64,000 bases of DNA from Reticulitermes lucifugus (taxonomy: Eukaryota > Arthropoda > Insecta > Blattodea > Rhinotermitidae), in contig JAKCWW010000298.1 in NCBI GenBank assembly GCA_026260175.1, positions 1 to 64,000 on the forward strand. The letters run 5' to 3'. The notes beneath the pieces are model-generated. The model worked only from the letters and a program-made list of their open reading frames with translations, was not told the DNA's origin and ran no database searches. The position numbers and the translations under genes were made by a program. Each line of letters opens with the position of its first letter. Position 1 is the stretch's first letter. This document shows positions 1 to 12,000 of this stretch, piece by piece.

Positions 1-1345
1 AGAAGCACTCGTACATTCCTGTGAAAATGGGGGGGGGGGGAGCTCCGTCCAGTTGTAGAATGTTATCGTCATAATTGGTATTCAGTTGGGGTAACAACCA
101 GCTTTTCAACATGTCCAAAAATGAGTCGCCAGTCACAGTTGCACCATTCTTTTATGTATGCCCTGTATATATATATATTCATTTAAATCCGATCTTCCCA
201 ATAATGCTGACTTAGGCGTATCGCGTCACTTATTAAAACACATCCAGCCCACGTGCAGGAGGCTTCTCTCCGTCGGTCATGACAGTGCGAAGCAAGAAAA
301 GTTATCGTAATTGCGATTCTTCCTGCTCTAGCTTTAGGCAGCCGGGATAGCTCATGTAATACAGTGACTAGATAGGGTCTTTTATCTTCAGTACGGCTCC
401 AGCGCAACCCCACCTCCTATACAATGTTTACAGGTGGCTCGTAAAGCAAACCACGCGGGTCTATTTAATGCCGAGATTTAATGCGTGGAGTACAACCCAC
501 TCACGCATGTGCCAAAATGGCGTGGTGCTTTGTTAAATAAAGGACTTCACGTGCAATTGTCAATAGTCATTACAAAGGTAAGTTAAGGTTTTGCTTTCTT
601 CAGCATGATTGTGAAAAGTGGCGTTTTGCTTTGACAGAGGAACAAACATTGCAAGTGCGAGGATTGTGGTTTCCGCAGCAGAGAACCCAGTGGCGCGGCC
701 AAATATCCCCAAAGAATTTTAACAAGAAAAATTAAAAGTTTTCGGTAAAGAATTATTCAACAGAACGTGCTTGTTATTTTATATTCTGACTTAGGTAGAG
801 TAGGCACAGCATCTAAGGGCATGGCATGCAGTAAGTATCGGTAAAGTACATTAAACCTTTTGGATTATTTTTACAGATGTGTCTGAAATCTGAATCACAC
901 TTCTCAATTCCGTAAGAAAAGAAACAAGCACGTAATTGCACGCGTAAAATTAGGCATGGATAGTCGTATTTCCGGATTTATCTCGTTCTGAACAGCCACC
1001 AACTCGAAACTCGGTAATGAGACCTTCACCACTTGCGTTAGATATTTTGCTGCTAGCATCTCGTGCTTGAAAAGTCACGCCTTACGTCGATTCTTAGGTT
1101 TTCTCTTCTACAATCTTTTAATTTTGACGACAGAAAAATTCAGATTGACAACTGCCTTAGGAAATCTTCCGGACTCGTATTTCACGCAAAGAGAGCTGTA
1201 GCGGATTACTGTCATAGAGCGTCATAGAGCGTCTGGTCTATGTAGAAGAAGTCTGACCTTTTAATGAGATTCATTTTGAAACATGAGATTATGTAAGGGC
1301 TATATTTAATGCTGTTTTTTAGCGGACGTTTTTCTCTTATACGCC
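1..1345. other. No gene seen
   Basis: AT-rich sequence with a poly-G run at 29-40 and a short TA run near 167-178. No coding, RNA or repeat family recognised. Confidence 0.6.
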
Positions 1346-1628
1346 AAGTACTTTCACTTACACGCCAATGCTTTGTTATTAATTGGTAATATTGTTCAAA
1401 TGGTAGAAGGTTTTATCCGAGTACTTCGGTTTGCACCTGCTCAGTATCATTCCATCATTGACCCATACTCATCTTCATCTACAGGTTGCTCTTACGAGAA
1501 AGACGAATGAACGAAGACTGGGAACCTTCCAAAAGGCAATGCTCTGTCGGAAGTCGGGTTCCATTGGATAGAAAGGACTTTCACTTTTACTCCAATGCTT
1601 GGTTATTAATTGGTATTATTATTTAAAT
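1346..1628. repeat. Diverged direct repeat (1346-1400 and 1575-1628) around a SINE scrap
   Basis: Two copies of about 55 bp share the core TTATTAATTGGTA and the preceding CTTTCACTT...CCAATGCTT. They lie about 230 bp apart and bracket a SINE-A fragment. Confidence 0.6.
1406..1480 (+). mobile_element. SINE-A fragment (body only)
   Basis: The segment with CCGAGTACTTCGGTTT and CATTCCATCATTGACCC matches the middle of the two full SINE-A copies at 37.8 and 63.0 kb. Neither the tRNA-like head nor the tail is visible. Old, truncated copy. Confidence 0.5.
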
Positions 1629-1639
1629 GCCCAATTCCA

Positions 1640-4450
1640 TGCCATTAACTATAATTACTTATTGACCTATTATACTAAAACATAGGTAGCAGAGATGATG
1701 GTCTATTGAATTGAAAACAGTCACAAGCAAACGTCAGTTAACCCAGTTGTACTTCAAAAGATGGTTCCTGTTTTCCGACCTGTGCCATAATTTGAATGTG
1801 ATACATTTTTTGTGGTAGATGAAATGTGATTTTGGCTTTGTTTCTCTAAGAAACTCTATTTGAAGTTTGTGTTCGTTAAATTGTAACTGTATAGTCAGTT
1901 CATAAGTTATTCCATGGTACCCTATCAGCTGCACAGTGCTGTCAGGATGGTCCTGAATTTGTTGTTAGAAGGTCCTTTAAAGTTTTCATAGCACCTTTGG
2001 TACAGGCATATATCTTACGTATTTAAGAATCTTCATTCTGTAGGTAAATTGTAATTGAAAATAACTGAATCACAATTAGCGGTAAGAAGAGGCTTATAAC
2101 AGAATTAATTGTGGGCCGAAAGGCAAGTTGTCACTTCCTTATGAATAAGCAAATTTTCACATATCATAGGCCTTGAATCATTTGTTGTAGAGAAACTCTT
2201 GCACAGCCACAATTTGCATTAGGATAAAAATCATTTTACATTATTTTGTTCAATCTTTATCGTGTAGGAGATTGTTTCAAATTAAAACTTCAGTTCTACA
2301 CTTTACGTTATGCATCAATTCTTTTGTACGACGAAAAACTTTTAACCCAGTTGATAAAGTTCATTTGAATTCCATAAAAATATGGATCATATGATAACAG
2401 TTTCAAAACAAATAGTCGTTTTTGCCTTCTGTACGAAATTCATCTTACTTCGTTTTCCATTTCTAGAGATAAAACATTGAGACTGACAGGTGCGCAATCT
2501 TCACAGTGCGTTCATTGTATTAACGCTATAGAGAAATTCACATTTAATGTACACTTTTCCAGAACGCTCTTCGTTGTCTGGACAAATCACACACTGTGTA
2601 CAATTTCATTAATTAGAACTTGTGCAATTACGGCTTCCTAAGGTGAGATTTGAGATGGTGATAATGGTTACTATTTACATAGCTGTCCTCAAAGATACGA
2701 AGCCGCCCAGCTTTAATTATAGATACGAAGGTTTCGGATGAACCTATTACTTCTGTATTTTGTGTGTAATAACAAGCCGAATTGGAAGAGTATAATAAGA
2801 GATATGTTGCTTGAGGAATATTCGGAATTTTGGGCGTTAAACTTGCCTGTGCTGCTACGTATGGAAGTGCTAATATGGAAATATGCGCAGAACGGGTGTT
2901 TGCAGTAAACTTTCTCTCTGTTTTGGATCAAAGAGGATAAGTTACAAAATCCCTAACGCTACCGTAATAAATAAAAAGTTTCACAATTTCAGTTCCTGTT
3001 GTTAAAAGCCGGACAGTTAATGAATACCTTGCCTGCAAGAAGGCCCTCGCTTCTTCTATTGCAGTTGATAGGTTTATTTTAGGTCTATGCCTTTTCCAGA
3101 TATAAAGATACTATTTCAGTAGATCTGCTTCTTGTATTATTTTGGATCTTTCCCCAACCTCTGCTCACCTTCTGACATTCCCAAAGATACAGTAGTTTGT
3201 TCCTGATGGAAATGTAAGCCTTGTGTTATTTTAATTATATTAAAAAATTTGTAGCCACGGCAGTGTTAATCTTGATCTGCTTTCCTTTCGGCTACCTGGC
3301 CTGACGTCTCTTTGACAGAGCATTTGATACTGAAGGACGTAATCCTAATAAGATTCTATTTCCATCAAAACACTTCTCCATTTTGGCAGCTTTTTTGGAT
3401 GGATAAATATGGCAGTCCTTGGATTTTTTTAATGTCAGGAAACATCCAATTTTCATTCTGGTGTTCTGAAAGAATATTGAAGGATATTGCCTTCTCAGCA
3501 GAGCCCTATTCTTCGAAGAAGCCACGTGCTGGAATATACGAGTCGCGATGGACAAGTTTATGGTAGCGTATGTAGGAGAGATGCATGGTAGTAAAATGGA
3601 AGAGGAATGGATTGGTTCATGGTAGTAGATTATCTTCTATGTTCGGAAGAGCATGAATTTACTGATGATTGCAAAAGTAATATCTACTGTGAACCGTCCT
3701 ATATTCGATCTACTGAGATGGATGGATAATCCCCTAAGTCTGATATTCGGAACCCGCTTCCTAGCGCATAGCTTGGCCTAGAAATGCGAAGTTAGAAGCC
3801 ATATAACCGAACATAGGCAATGTTTTAGCGCAAAATTATGTATAGTATAATTTTGATATGCAATTAGAAAATAAGTCCTCAAAATATATTTTAAGTCCCA
3901 AATATTTGTCGGGGGATTAAGACATTTAACGAATTTTGACCTGTGTAGCCTAGACCTAACCAGGCCTAGGCTAGCCTTTGTGTTGTTACTTTGTAAATGT
4001 AGTCTTTTAGGCTACACTATTGGCCCCCTTAAAAATACAGTATGATATATTCAAGCCACATTCAGGTTTTTACACACCGATAATTCGGAGACACTCTTCA
4101 AGAATCGCTCTTCAAGAATTCGGAATGGCGGGTTGCTTAATGCTCTGGTCGGATGACCGAGAGTTTACTGTGTATTAATATCACTAAAATTGCTTCTTCT
4201 CTATACACATTGAAGATAAACCGATTTCACTTTTAGCGAAAACTGACACGCTACAGAATATTGCGATTAACTGTTTTATATTGACGGGACTAGAGGTGGA
4301 TTTCCGTCACAGTAACTTGAAATCCTGGCTGAGGTTTCACACAGCTTTCGTCAATTTATCCAGATTAATGATTGTATAGCAGGTTAAAATACATCACACA
4401 ATATATGAAACACAGATTGTGGGTTAGAGTTTCTAACAATAAAATTCCTC
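1640..4450. other. No gene seen
   Basis: Only short open frames on both strands without recognisable motifs, including two overlapping opposite frames at about 3292-3566. Nothing supported. Confidence 0.6.
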
Positions 4451-4459
4451 TTGAGACCT

Positions 4460-4602
4460 GCGCTGTTCTGGAATTTTACGCAGCGTAGAGTGGTAATTAC
4501 GTACCAGTTTCTTCGGGACAACCTATCGGTCCCATCTTCAATGGTCAACCAGTCTGCAGTCAAGAATTACCACTCTACGCTGCGTAAAATCCCAGAAGAG
4601 CC
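4460..4602. repeat. Palindromic hairpin element (family H1)
   Basis: Inverted terminal arms of about 38 bp: CGCAGCGTAGAGTGGTAAT on the left and its complement ATTACCACTCTACGCTGCG on the right. Inside, on the minus strand, lies the core TTGAAGATGGGAC...GTCCCGAAGAAAC, related to the array at 35.2-35.5 kb. It is a single inverted unit with no tandem copies. Short reading frames through it are a by-product of the repeat. Confidence 0.7.
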
Positions 4603-5288
4603 AAGATCTAATTTACATCGCTGCGAAATCCTGAAATCACGCAAGATTCCTCATGTTATAAAGTCATGCGAAGAAAGCCTAGACATAGAAAGCCTCATAC
4701 TACAGTATTCACGTTTCTCACAGATACCTGGATAGTTTGATAAGAACGTTAGAATTGAAAATGTGTTTCCAGCGTATAGGATAATTAGACCCACTTTCAT
4801 GACATAACTATTTCGTAATATGATATGTAAGATTCGAAAGGAATTGTGTGTTCTGTACTAAGATTCGATATTTTTCCATAGAGAGTTCCATTGTAGAGCA
4901 CTTACATGTTTCCATTGAGAACTTAAAGTGTCACGACTAACTGAATTACGAGTATGTCCCTCAATTGGGCATCTTCACAGTATAGTACATATATTTTCTC
5001 TGCAACGGCCGCATAAAAGCAATAAATATCAAAACTGTCACAAAATTAAAAATTCTGAAATGAAGTCGCTGTGGATTGTTTTATAACAATATATATATTG
5101 AGTTACGGAACCTCGACTATCATTTATGATTTATGTTCAAGATCAGTGGATGTTTGGTTGTTTTAAAACACTATATCAGTATCTGTCTTCATACAGCAAC
5201 AAACGAGATATCATAACTGTGAAATGATGAATGACCGCTGTTCTATTCCCGTGGGAGAACGAAACATTTTCTCCGTTGCCGCATTCAG
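4603..5288. other. No gene seen
   Basis: AT-rich spacer; nothing recognised apart from the possible exon that follows. Confidence 0.5.
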
Positions 5289-5378
5289 AATATCCGTTGG
5301 GCCGACTGATCCCTTGTACAATAGCTAGCGATATTAACCTGCCGGACCGTGAAGCCACATCCTCATCTCCTTCTACAG
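5289..5378 (+). other. Possible coding exon, host gene unknown
   Basis: This 90-nt segment lies between a pyrimidine-rich acceptor (CCGCATTCAG) and a good donor (GTAAGC). It is open in the frame that reads ...SDINLPDREATSSSPSTG and is richer in GC than its surroundings. It ends in phase 1 and joins in frame to 6066-6112. No family is recognised. It could equally be chance or part of an old repeat. Confidence 0.25.
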
Positions 5379-5639
5379 GTAAGCAATTTTACATTCACTC
5401 TCTTACACAACTTTTTTGCCTTGTGATTCTGACGGGGAGGAATTAAAAACTGCTGAATTTGGAGGAGGAAGTAGTGGCCTGTTCTACCCAGTACTATCCC
5501 GATCTTCTACTTATGATGGGGCAGTTTCGCGAAAACTACACAAGGATATACGAATTCAGAGAAACTTCTCTTCAATGAATTTAAATCCGTGTCCTTATAT
5601 TCTTTACTATGCCACCAGCCTTGTAAGTGTGGAGTGTAA

Positions 5640-5915
5640 AAGGGTAAAGCAATCCCTATACAGACCTCGACAGGCCCTGAGAGATTCAGGAGGTTGAGGA
5701 TCCCAGATTTCAAGAAAATTGGCACATGAAAGTTTTAAGATTGTCAGCCCTAAGCACTGGCCTCCTTTACCACCCAGGAAATATTTCTGGTATTCATTTC
5801 TGTTAGAGACTGATTCGACACCAGGGCCATAGTGTGATAGGAAAGATTATGACAACATCGGGAATGGAAACTGCGACCTTTCAGCTTGTAGTGCAGTGCC
5901 TCAACTAACTGCGCA
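5640..5915 (-). mobile_element. SINE-C, minus strand
   Basis: On the minus strand a tRNA-like head (GCGCAGTTAGTTGAGGCACT, then a diverged B box) leads into a body that ends near 5640. The body stretch CCCAGATTTCAAGA...TTGGCACATGAA recurs at 61.69 kb. The segment CAGCCCTAAGCACTGGCC...TTTACC is shared in diverged form with SINE-B. No coding capacity. Confidence 0.6.
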
Positions 5916-6065
5916 TGTAAGTGTAGAGTGTAGGTCTGTGTATTACTATTACTAAATAATTAAATTGTTATATTTAGATACCCACGACGGCAGTAGGTAT
6001 ATATTTTATTAGTTTGGCACCATCTCTGACTCGCCGTACGGATGTACGCCTCTTGACACTAGCAG

Positions 6066-6112
6066 GCCCCCACGCTGCAGAAGGCTCTTCCACATCATTG
6101 GATTCAGATCTG
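6066..6112 (+). other. Possible coding exon, partner of 5289-5378
   Basis: A 47-nt GC-rich stretch between the acceptor ACTAGCAG and the strong donor GTAAGT. Joined in phase 1 to 5289-5378 it reads GPHAAEGSSTSLDSDL, a Ser/Thr-rich linker-like stretch. An earlier acceptor at 6011-6012 would put a stop in the phase-1 frame. The intervening sequence holds a SINE, as introns often do. Confidence 0.25.
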
Positions 6113-6824
6113 GTAAGTTCTGAATATTGCATTAGTTACAGTTTGTAGACGTTTTTGTACTTTGTGTGTCATGGATGTTCATCGTGTTGTAAAAATCTCA
6201 CCTGTATCATATTCACCTATTAAGCTGTGTGTTCAGGCATGTTTCTCCGACAATATCCGTTAAGAATCCAAATTATTACGCCTGCGTGTGCTTCGATTTA
6301 CAGAATTTGTGTTCGTATGTTTATGATGGTTTATATGTGAGCGGTAATTACGTATACCACCTACTTCAACTTTAAATAATCCACATTTTAGTCCACAAGT
6401 TTACGTTCGTTTGCCCATTAAAGTGATTAATTTTTGTGTTATTTCGGAGAGAACAGCAACTGCAATATGCGCCTAAAATTTGGAGGATTTGGAAAAGCTC
6501 TACAACTAAATCCGAATCACACATTAGATACATGCCACGAACACTTAAGGAAAAAAATATTAATTTTTTTGAAATAAAGATGATGGTGTGTTTCCTTGTA
6601 GGTAAGAAAAGATTTCTAAAATACTATTTGAATAAACTTTATTTTATGAAGTGCAAATATTCGTCCAACACCCATTTTCTTACTGCGACGCTTTTACAAA
6701 ATTACTAAATCACCCGTAAAATCAAAACAACGTCTTTCACTGCACCAATCTATATGACAATAATGTATTATCACACTTCTAAAAGAGAATTTACATTAAA
6801 GGCAGAAATTGGATTTAGGGTGTT
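6113..6824. other. No gene seen
   Basis: AT-rich. A 90-codon open frame at 6436-6708 has no recognisable domain. Confidence 0.5.
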
Positions 6825-7140
6825 TTGGATCAGAATATTAAGTACAACATTTACACCTATAATAGAGTGAAATGGGCTGGTCAAAAACTCACACTGGGGA
6901 ATTTCGTGGTTAGTACACTTCACTACAAGGCTCAAAGATGGGCAGGGTATGTGGCACGATTTGGAAAGACGATAAAAGCACACAATCTTGTCGATTGGAA
7001 GGCTAAATTTACGAGCCAGTTGGAAGACATGAGGGTACGGAAAAAATAATATTGAAAATTATCTTCAAATATTGGATGTGAATATGTGAAATGAATTTAT
7101 CTGGCTGGGAATAGGGAAAAGTGAGTTTTGTAGAAATGGT
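6825..7140 (+). mobile_element. LINE 3'-end fragment, strongly decayed
   Basis: The + frame reads AQRWAGYVARFGK and then TSQLEDMRVRKK. This lines up with the C-terminal tail of the LINE at 34.5 kb (RMRWAGHVERM and following). The later part continues out of frame (reading IYLAGNREK). 5'-truncated and mutated. Confidence 0.5.
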
Positions 7141-8860
7141 AATGAACATTCAAATTCAGGAAAGTAATTTATCATCTACCCGAATTGCCATTAACTTCGG
7201 AGAAAATTATCTGCTCTATGGATCAAATTAATTTACGTAGAAAAACAATTAAATTCATACTTACATAATCGCTTAGGTATTTAACTTTTGGTGCCTGAGA
7301 ATGATTATTTCGTTGAAAAGACTTGGAAGTGATATTGTATCAAATTTTAGAAGTGTACATAACATGTGTAATGTTTTAATAAATTATTTTTGTTTACGCC
7401 GTATTTAGATCATGTAAATTTATAATCTCATAAACGGGAGATAGGCGTAGATTAAGCTGAATCATTTGCGAAATATGGAGTTGCACGATGGTATGTGGTG
7501 AAAATTGAAAGATATCACATGTACCACTAAAAGAGACCTGCTGCCTTCATCTTCAGGGTAAAAGTACGCCATTTGTTTGAAGTTTTGTGCAAGTTGGTAA
7601 TGAATCGAAATGTAACTGAGGAATATTAAAAGTGTAAAACAAAATTCTTTGGTGTCTGTGTATGACCTTATTTTCCAGCAAAATATTCCTTTATACGGTT
7701 GCACAAAGACGTAGATGTGTATTCCTCTGAAATGTTAAAACTTCCTGCCTATTCTTATACCTCATTATGTTTGGTGTTTACTTAATTTAAAATAAAAGTG
7801 AAGTCGCAAAGCAAGTCACATCAAATTATTCTGCCCGATTTTTAAAAATTATCTATCGTAGCTGACACATTTCCAAAAACCTTTAAATCTTCAAGACATT
7901 CGTTGTCTCTCGTGTTCAAATCATACGTAAGAAAAACTTCTGTCTATGAGCTTATGTTAATGTTAAACCTTTCCCGGTGCTTAATTCAGTCATGCCTTGC
8001 AGACCAACAAGACACTGGAGGTGTAATGCTTTGCATGCTTAACCTTGTTACTAGAGAAACGCGAGCGTTCTCCTTCACTCATTGGCCTGTCTAACTCTAA
8101 GAATAGAATTTCCAGAGCCGTTTAGTTGAGAGCCTGTATGGGACACGCGGCGAAATATATATCTCAAGTGTGTACAGAACACGATTGGTCCAGCCTGTGG
8201 CCCAACTACTGTTTTGAGATATCCGGGCTCTTACCTCTACATCGGTCTGGCATCTTTTCCCATGAGCGGCAATTATATTAGACGGAGAAACTTCAGTGTG
8301 CGTTTTCAAAAATAAATATGTAAAATACGAGAGAGGCAAATAGGCACGAATTCCAATTTTTTTAAGGAAATGCCATCAAATCGTAATTGTCTTTGTACGA
8401 CGTTTCCAATAAAGAAGGCATACTTCAACAAAATGGGCTTAATATTTAAAACAGCTATTTATGTGCAACATCAGTACACGTGTTTGCATATTTTATACTA
8501 CAATATTTTATAATTAACCATTTGACCAGCAGTTTTTGAGTCCCAAAGATCAACTCTCATTTGCCGTCAGTACTTTTTGTAAATCTTTAGTGGAATCGAT
8601 AGTTATAATAACCTCGAAATACACTTTGAATGAGCGAATAAAGAGGATTGTGAGATGTATTTGATGGTACATTGTTAAAAGTTATAACAAGACAAATGCA
8701 GCTCTTGGAAAATTAAAAAAACTACAATAGTTCTTTCCTTCGACGCACACTGCAACTGAAGGTAACTTACGCACAAGAGTTTTAGGATTTCTATCAATTC
8801 TGTTATAGCACTTATTTTAAATAGATCTATGTTAGCAGGTTGTACTGGGTTCGCAGCACC
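7141..8860. other. No gene seen; upstream flank of the lectin
   Basis: AT-rich. The last few hundred bases must hold the lectin promoter, but I cannot point to a certain TATA box, initiator or NF-kB-type site. Confidence 0.5.
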
Positions 8861-9004
8861 ATGAAGACGGTTGTATTGTGGGTGTGCCTACTCGGTGCAG
8901 TGATATGTGGAGATTATACCGAGTTCAGATGTGGAGCAAATCCCTCAAGCATTAAGTTTACCCTCAGGAGTTACCGCAACGAATCAGGTCACTGGACGGC
9001 TCAG
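8861..9004 (+). CDS. Lectin exon 1 (signal peptide and N-terminal region)
   Basis: Codes residues 1-48, ending ...GHWTAQ, followed by the donor GTGAGC in phase 0. It contains the signal peptide, C24 and the N40-E-S sequon. The 5' untranslated start is not resolved. Confidence 0.9.
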
Positions 9005-12000
9005 GTGAGCAAACACTAACTAAAACCTGGCCTGATTTTCATGCTGGGTTTAAATAATCTGACTCCATAAAGCGAGGAAATTTTTGAGTAGCTGACTGGC
9101 TAGCGGTCTCTGGCAGAAAGGCTCTGCTGCACAGAGTGAATTTAATTGCTTAGATACTTCGTCAGAACCTTAACATTTTTCTAGCTATAAACACTGTGCC
9201 TCTATTAGGCATATAAGCTGTACTTTTATATTTGTTTTTCTGCTCTTTGAGATAGTGGAAGTAGGCCTATGTTTGCTAATGTTCTTTTAATTATCTTGTG
9301 TTGCTGCATCGTTACCGTAACCTTACTATAAATTGTAACTGACTACAAAGCCAACACAGTACAGAAAATAAAATAAGTTCAGGACAGACCAGAGTAGAAT
9401 AAATTGGTTTGTCCCAAGTTTATTTAATTACATATTGTCTTCTTAATAAATTTTATTTTGTTTAATTCTTTCGAATATTATAAGCCCTATCTATAAGAAA
9501 CTTGTACTGGACATTTAATATATCTCATTTATTCCGCCATTGATCTAAATAATATTCCCTGCCATAAATATTTAGTGAGCTAAACACGAGGGACTCTAGG
9601 TGGACAATTCCTTTGACCATGCCCCCTAGATCATGCTCCGGCCTCTTTCACTGATATATAATCGAGGCTCACACCCCAGTTTTTGTCTGCTTCACTTTGG
9701 CCTTTTCAATGTCTATATACGGCCACCAGTAGAAAGAGGGATGCAACCATTTGTCTTCGCCCCTTTCGTGTTGTTGTCGGAGTCTAAATTTCTATCCCAG
9801 AAGAAACATCAGTTTATAAATTCACGCTTCAGGACTTCAAAATTGCAGCTAAGAGCCGAAAGTAGTTATGCTTTTCCAACAGGATTTTCTTTCCTCACAC
9901 TCTTTAGAAAAAGCCAAAACTCTTGTGGGTTCTTTAGAATTGTTACCGGTACTGTTTACTTTCCTATGAAATTCTTGTCGGTCAATAAGAAGGCGATTAT
10001 GTAAAGGATAAGTGATTGTTTAATCACGAATTGGAATGTGCGCCACACTTGACGGGCCAATCACAACTCTTAATTTTAAATATCCATCTTAAGAACTGTC
10101 GTCTCCCAGGAAGCATTTAAATTGGAGTGACGTCATGAACTATCTTGTAAATTTGGTTTTGAAGCAAGTGGACTCACATTTGTGTCACTGCCCATAACGT
10201 TCCAGACTTATACGTTTATCAGCGACATTTAGCGCCAATCATGAAGTAACAGCAAGAAATACCATTAATAGTGGATATAAATTAACATGTTATTATTCAA
10301 ATTCTTCGATTCCTAAAACTTAAATTTCAATTGCCAATTTAGTGTTGTGTAATTTTTGTTGGTGACGATTTTAAATTTGTGAACTGCGACGCATCTTTTC
10401 ATGTGTGTGTAAAGTGCCATAAAACATAACGTTATTGGGAAAGAGTGATTTATTTTTATGTTATCAATGTTATCACTTAATTATGTTTTCAATATCCTTT
10501 ATGTGACTGCCTCCCTGTATTCCTGCCTACCTCATAACACCGACCGATGAATGGCCACCATCTCATCAGACTTTATTACACCCTCACATATTATCAATCG
10601 CCGAGGCGAAGTTGGCTTAAGTTACTTTCTGAGTGCGTGCAGATGATATCGTAATCCTTAAAGTAAAGCGTCAGTTATTGTTGTCAGATCATAACAATGC
10701 CTGGTAAATGTTAGTACAGCTCCTCACTTTGAAATTAGTATAGACGTTGCATTTAGATAAACATACAAATATAGCGAAGATGACAGGCGTATTTATTCAA
10801 TTATCTTTCACTTTATATTGTTTTGTATTGCCATAGAGTAGGATGCATTGCTGTCCCACATAGTCCAATATTGGCGTCTGGAAGAAGAATCTCAGTTTCC
10901 TTGTGCATTAAGACCGATCGGTCTGCAGTGTGGCTCAATGCATTTTGTTTTCTCCATCGCATAACGCCACGTCTCTAGTTTCAATTCACTGTTCGTGCAA
11001 CATTAACACCCAATACCTCGTCACAACAAACAGTATCTCACAAACTATTTTCTCCAGATTACAAAATTATAAAATCTTTACAAATAGTGAAAATTTTGGT
11101 TAATGCCACATTTAAATCCTATTTAGTTCCAGAAAAAAGTTCAAAACATTACTTTTGCTCTCCTGTATTACAGCAGTAAAATTTGGTGTCAGAAAGATTT
11201 TAGACGGAAGTTCTGAAAGAAGAGGATAATATTAAAATAGATCCTAAAAGTAAGGCGTGAGATACTTCAATTAAGGCTTCTGGCTTAAGATAAAGATCGC
11301 TGGTGGACTTCTTGGACATGTTAATAAATTCAGCGTGCAGGGAATTTCTGATGAGCTGAGCAATTATCAGCTTTTAATGGAAATCCTAAATCTATGGAGT
11401 TGGTTATATGGTACGAGCTGCAACAAGTAAAATTTACGACGAAAGGCAAGACACTTTCTTCTCTATCACTTAATAATTAAGAAATTCAGAATAACTCAGA
11501 ATTTTTATTGAAAGCAAACTCGGCTACATGCTCACAACAATAACTGCTAACTACATGTCCATTTCATCGACGACAGAATGTTTCTAAAATAAATTGTAAA
11601 ATGGACTACCATCGAATATGAAGACGACTTTGACGCCCTCGTATATACTACTGGATGACGTGAACGCCGAATCCAGAAAATGTCTGCCTGAAATATTCTG
11701 AGTTCCTGGTTGAATGTAATGACGCAGTGCGATTTTGCTGTTGTATCGTCTGTGCACGGTTACGCAGGTGCAGCTGGAACACACAGATGTAGAGGAAGAC
11801 GCGGCCGCTTGGGACGTAGACATTGACCACACATTTGCACCCCGTTGCGATGGTCCCGGGGCAGTTTTAGTGGTGGCAACCATCACAGGTACGTATCTCC
11901 TCAGTCTGGGGCTCGCTTTGCACTTTTTCATTAAAAATAATAATTTACAGTGTGCATAGCAAGTTGTAGATGTAGCAATTAGATAGGTATTATTATTATT

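Noticed and set aside
7505-7565. CCTGAAGATGAAGGC on the minus strand as another hammerhead-like core
   Set aside because: No matching stem II and no GAAA box after it.
9633-10004. 123-codon open frame in lectin intron 1
   Set aside because: No recognisable domain, lies within a supported intron, and its length is not exceptional for the amount of sequence.
10545-10572. CTGATGAGATGGTGGCCAT on the minus strand
   Set aside because: Has a CTGATGA box and a small hairpin but no GAAA box; probably chance.
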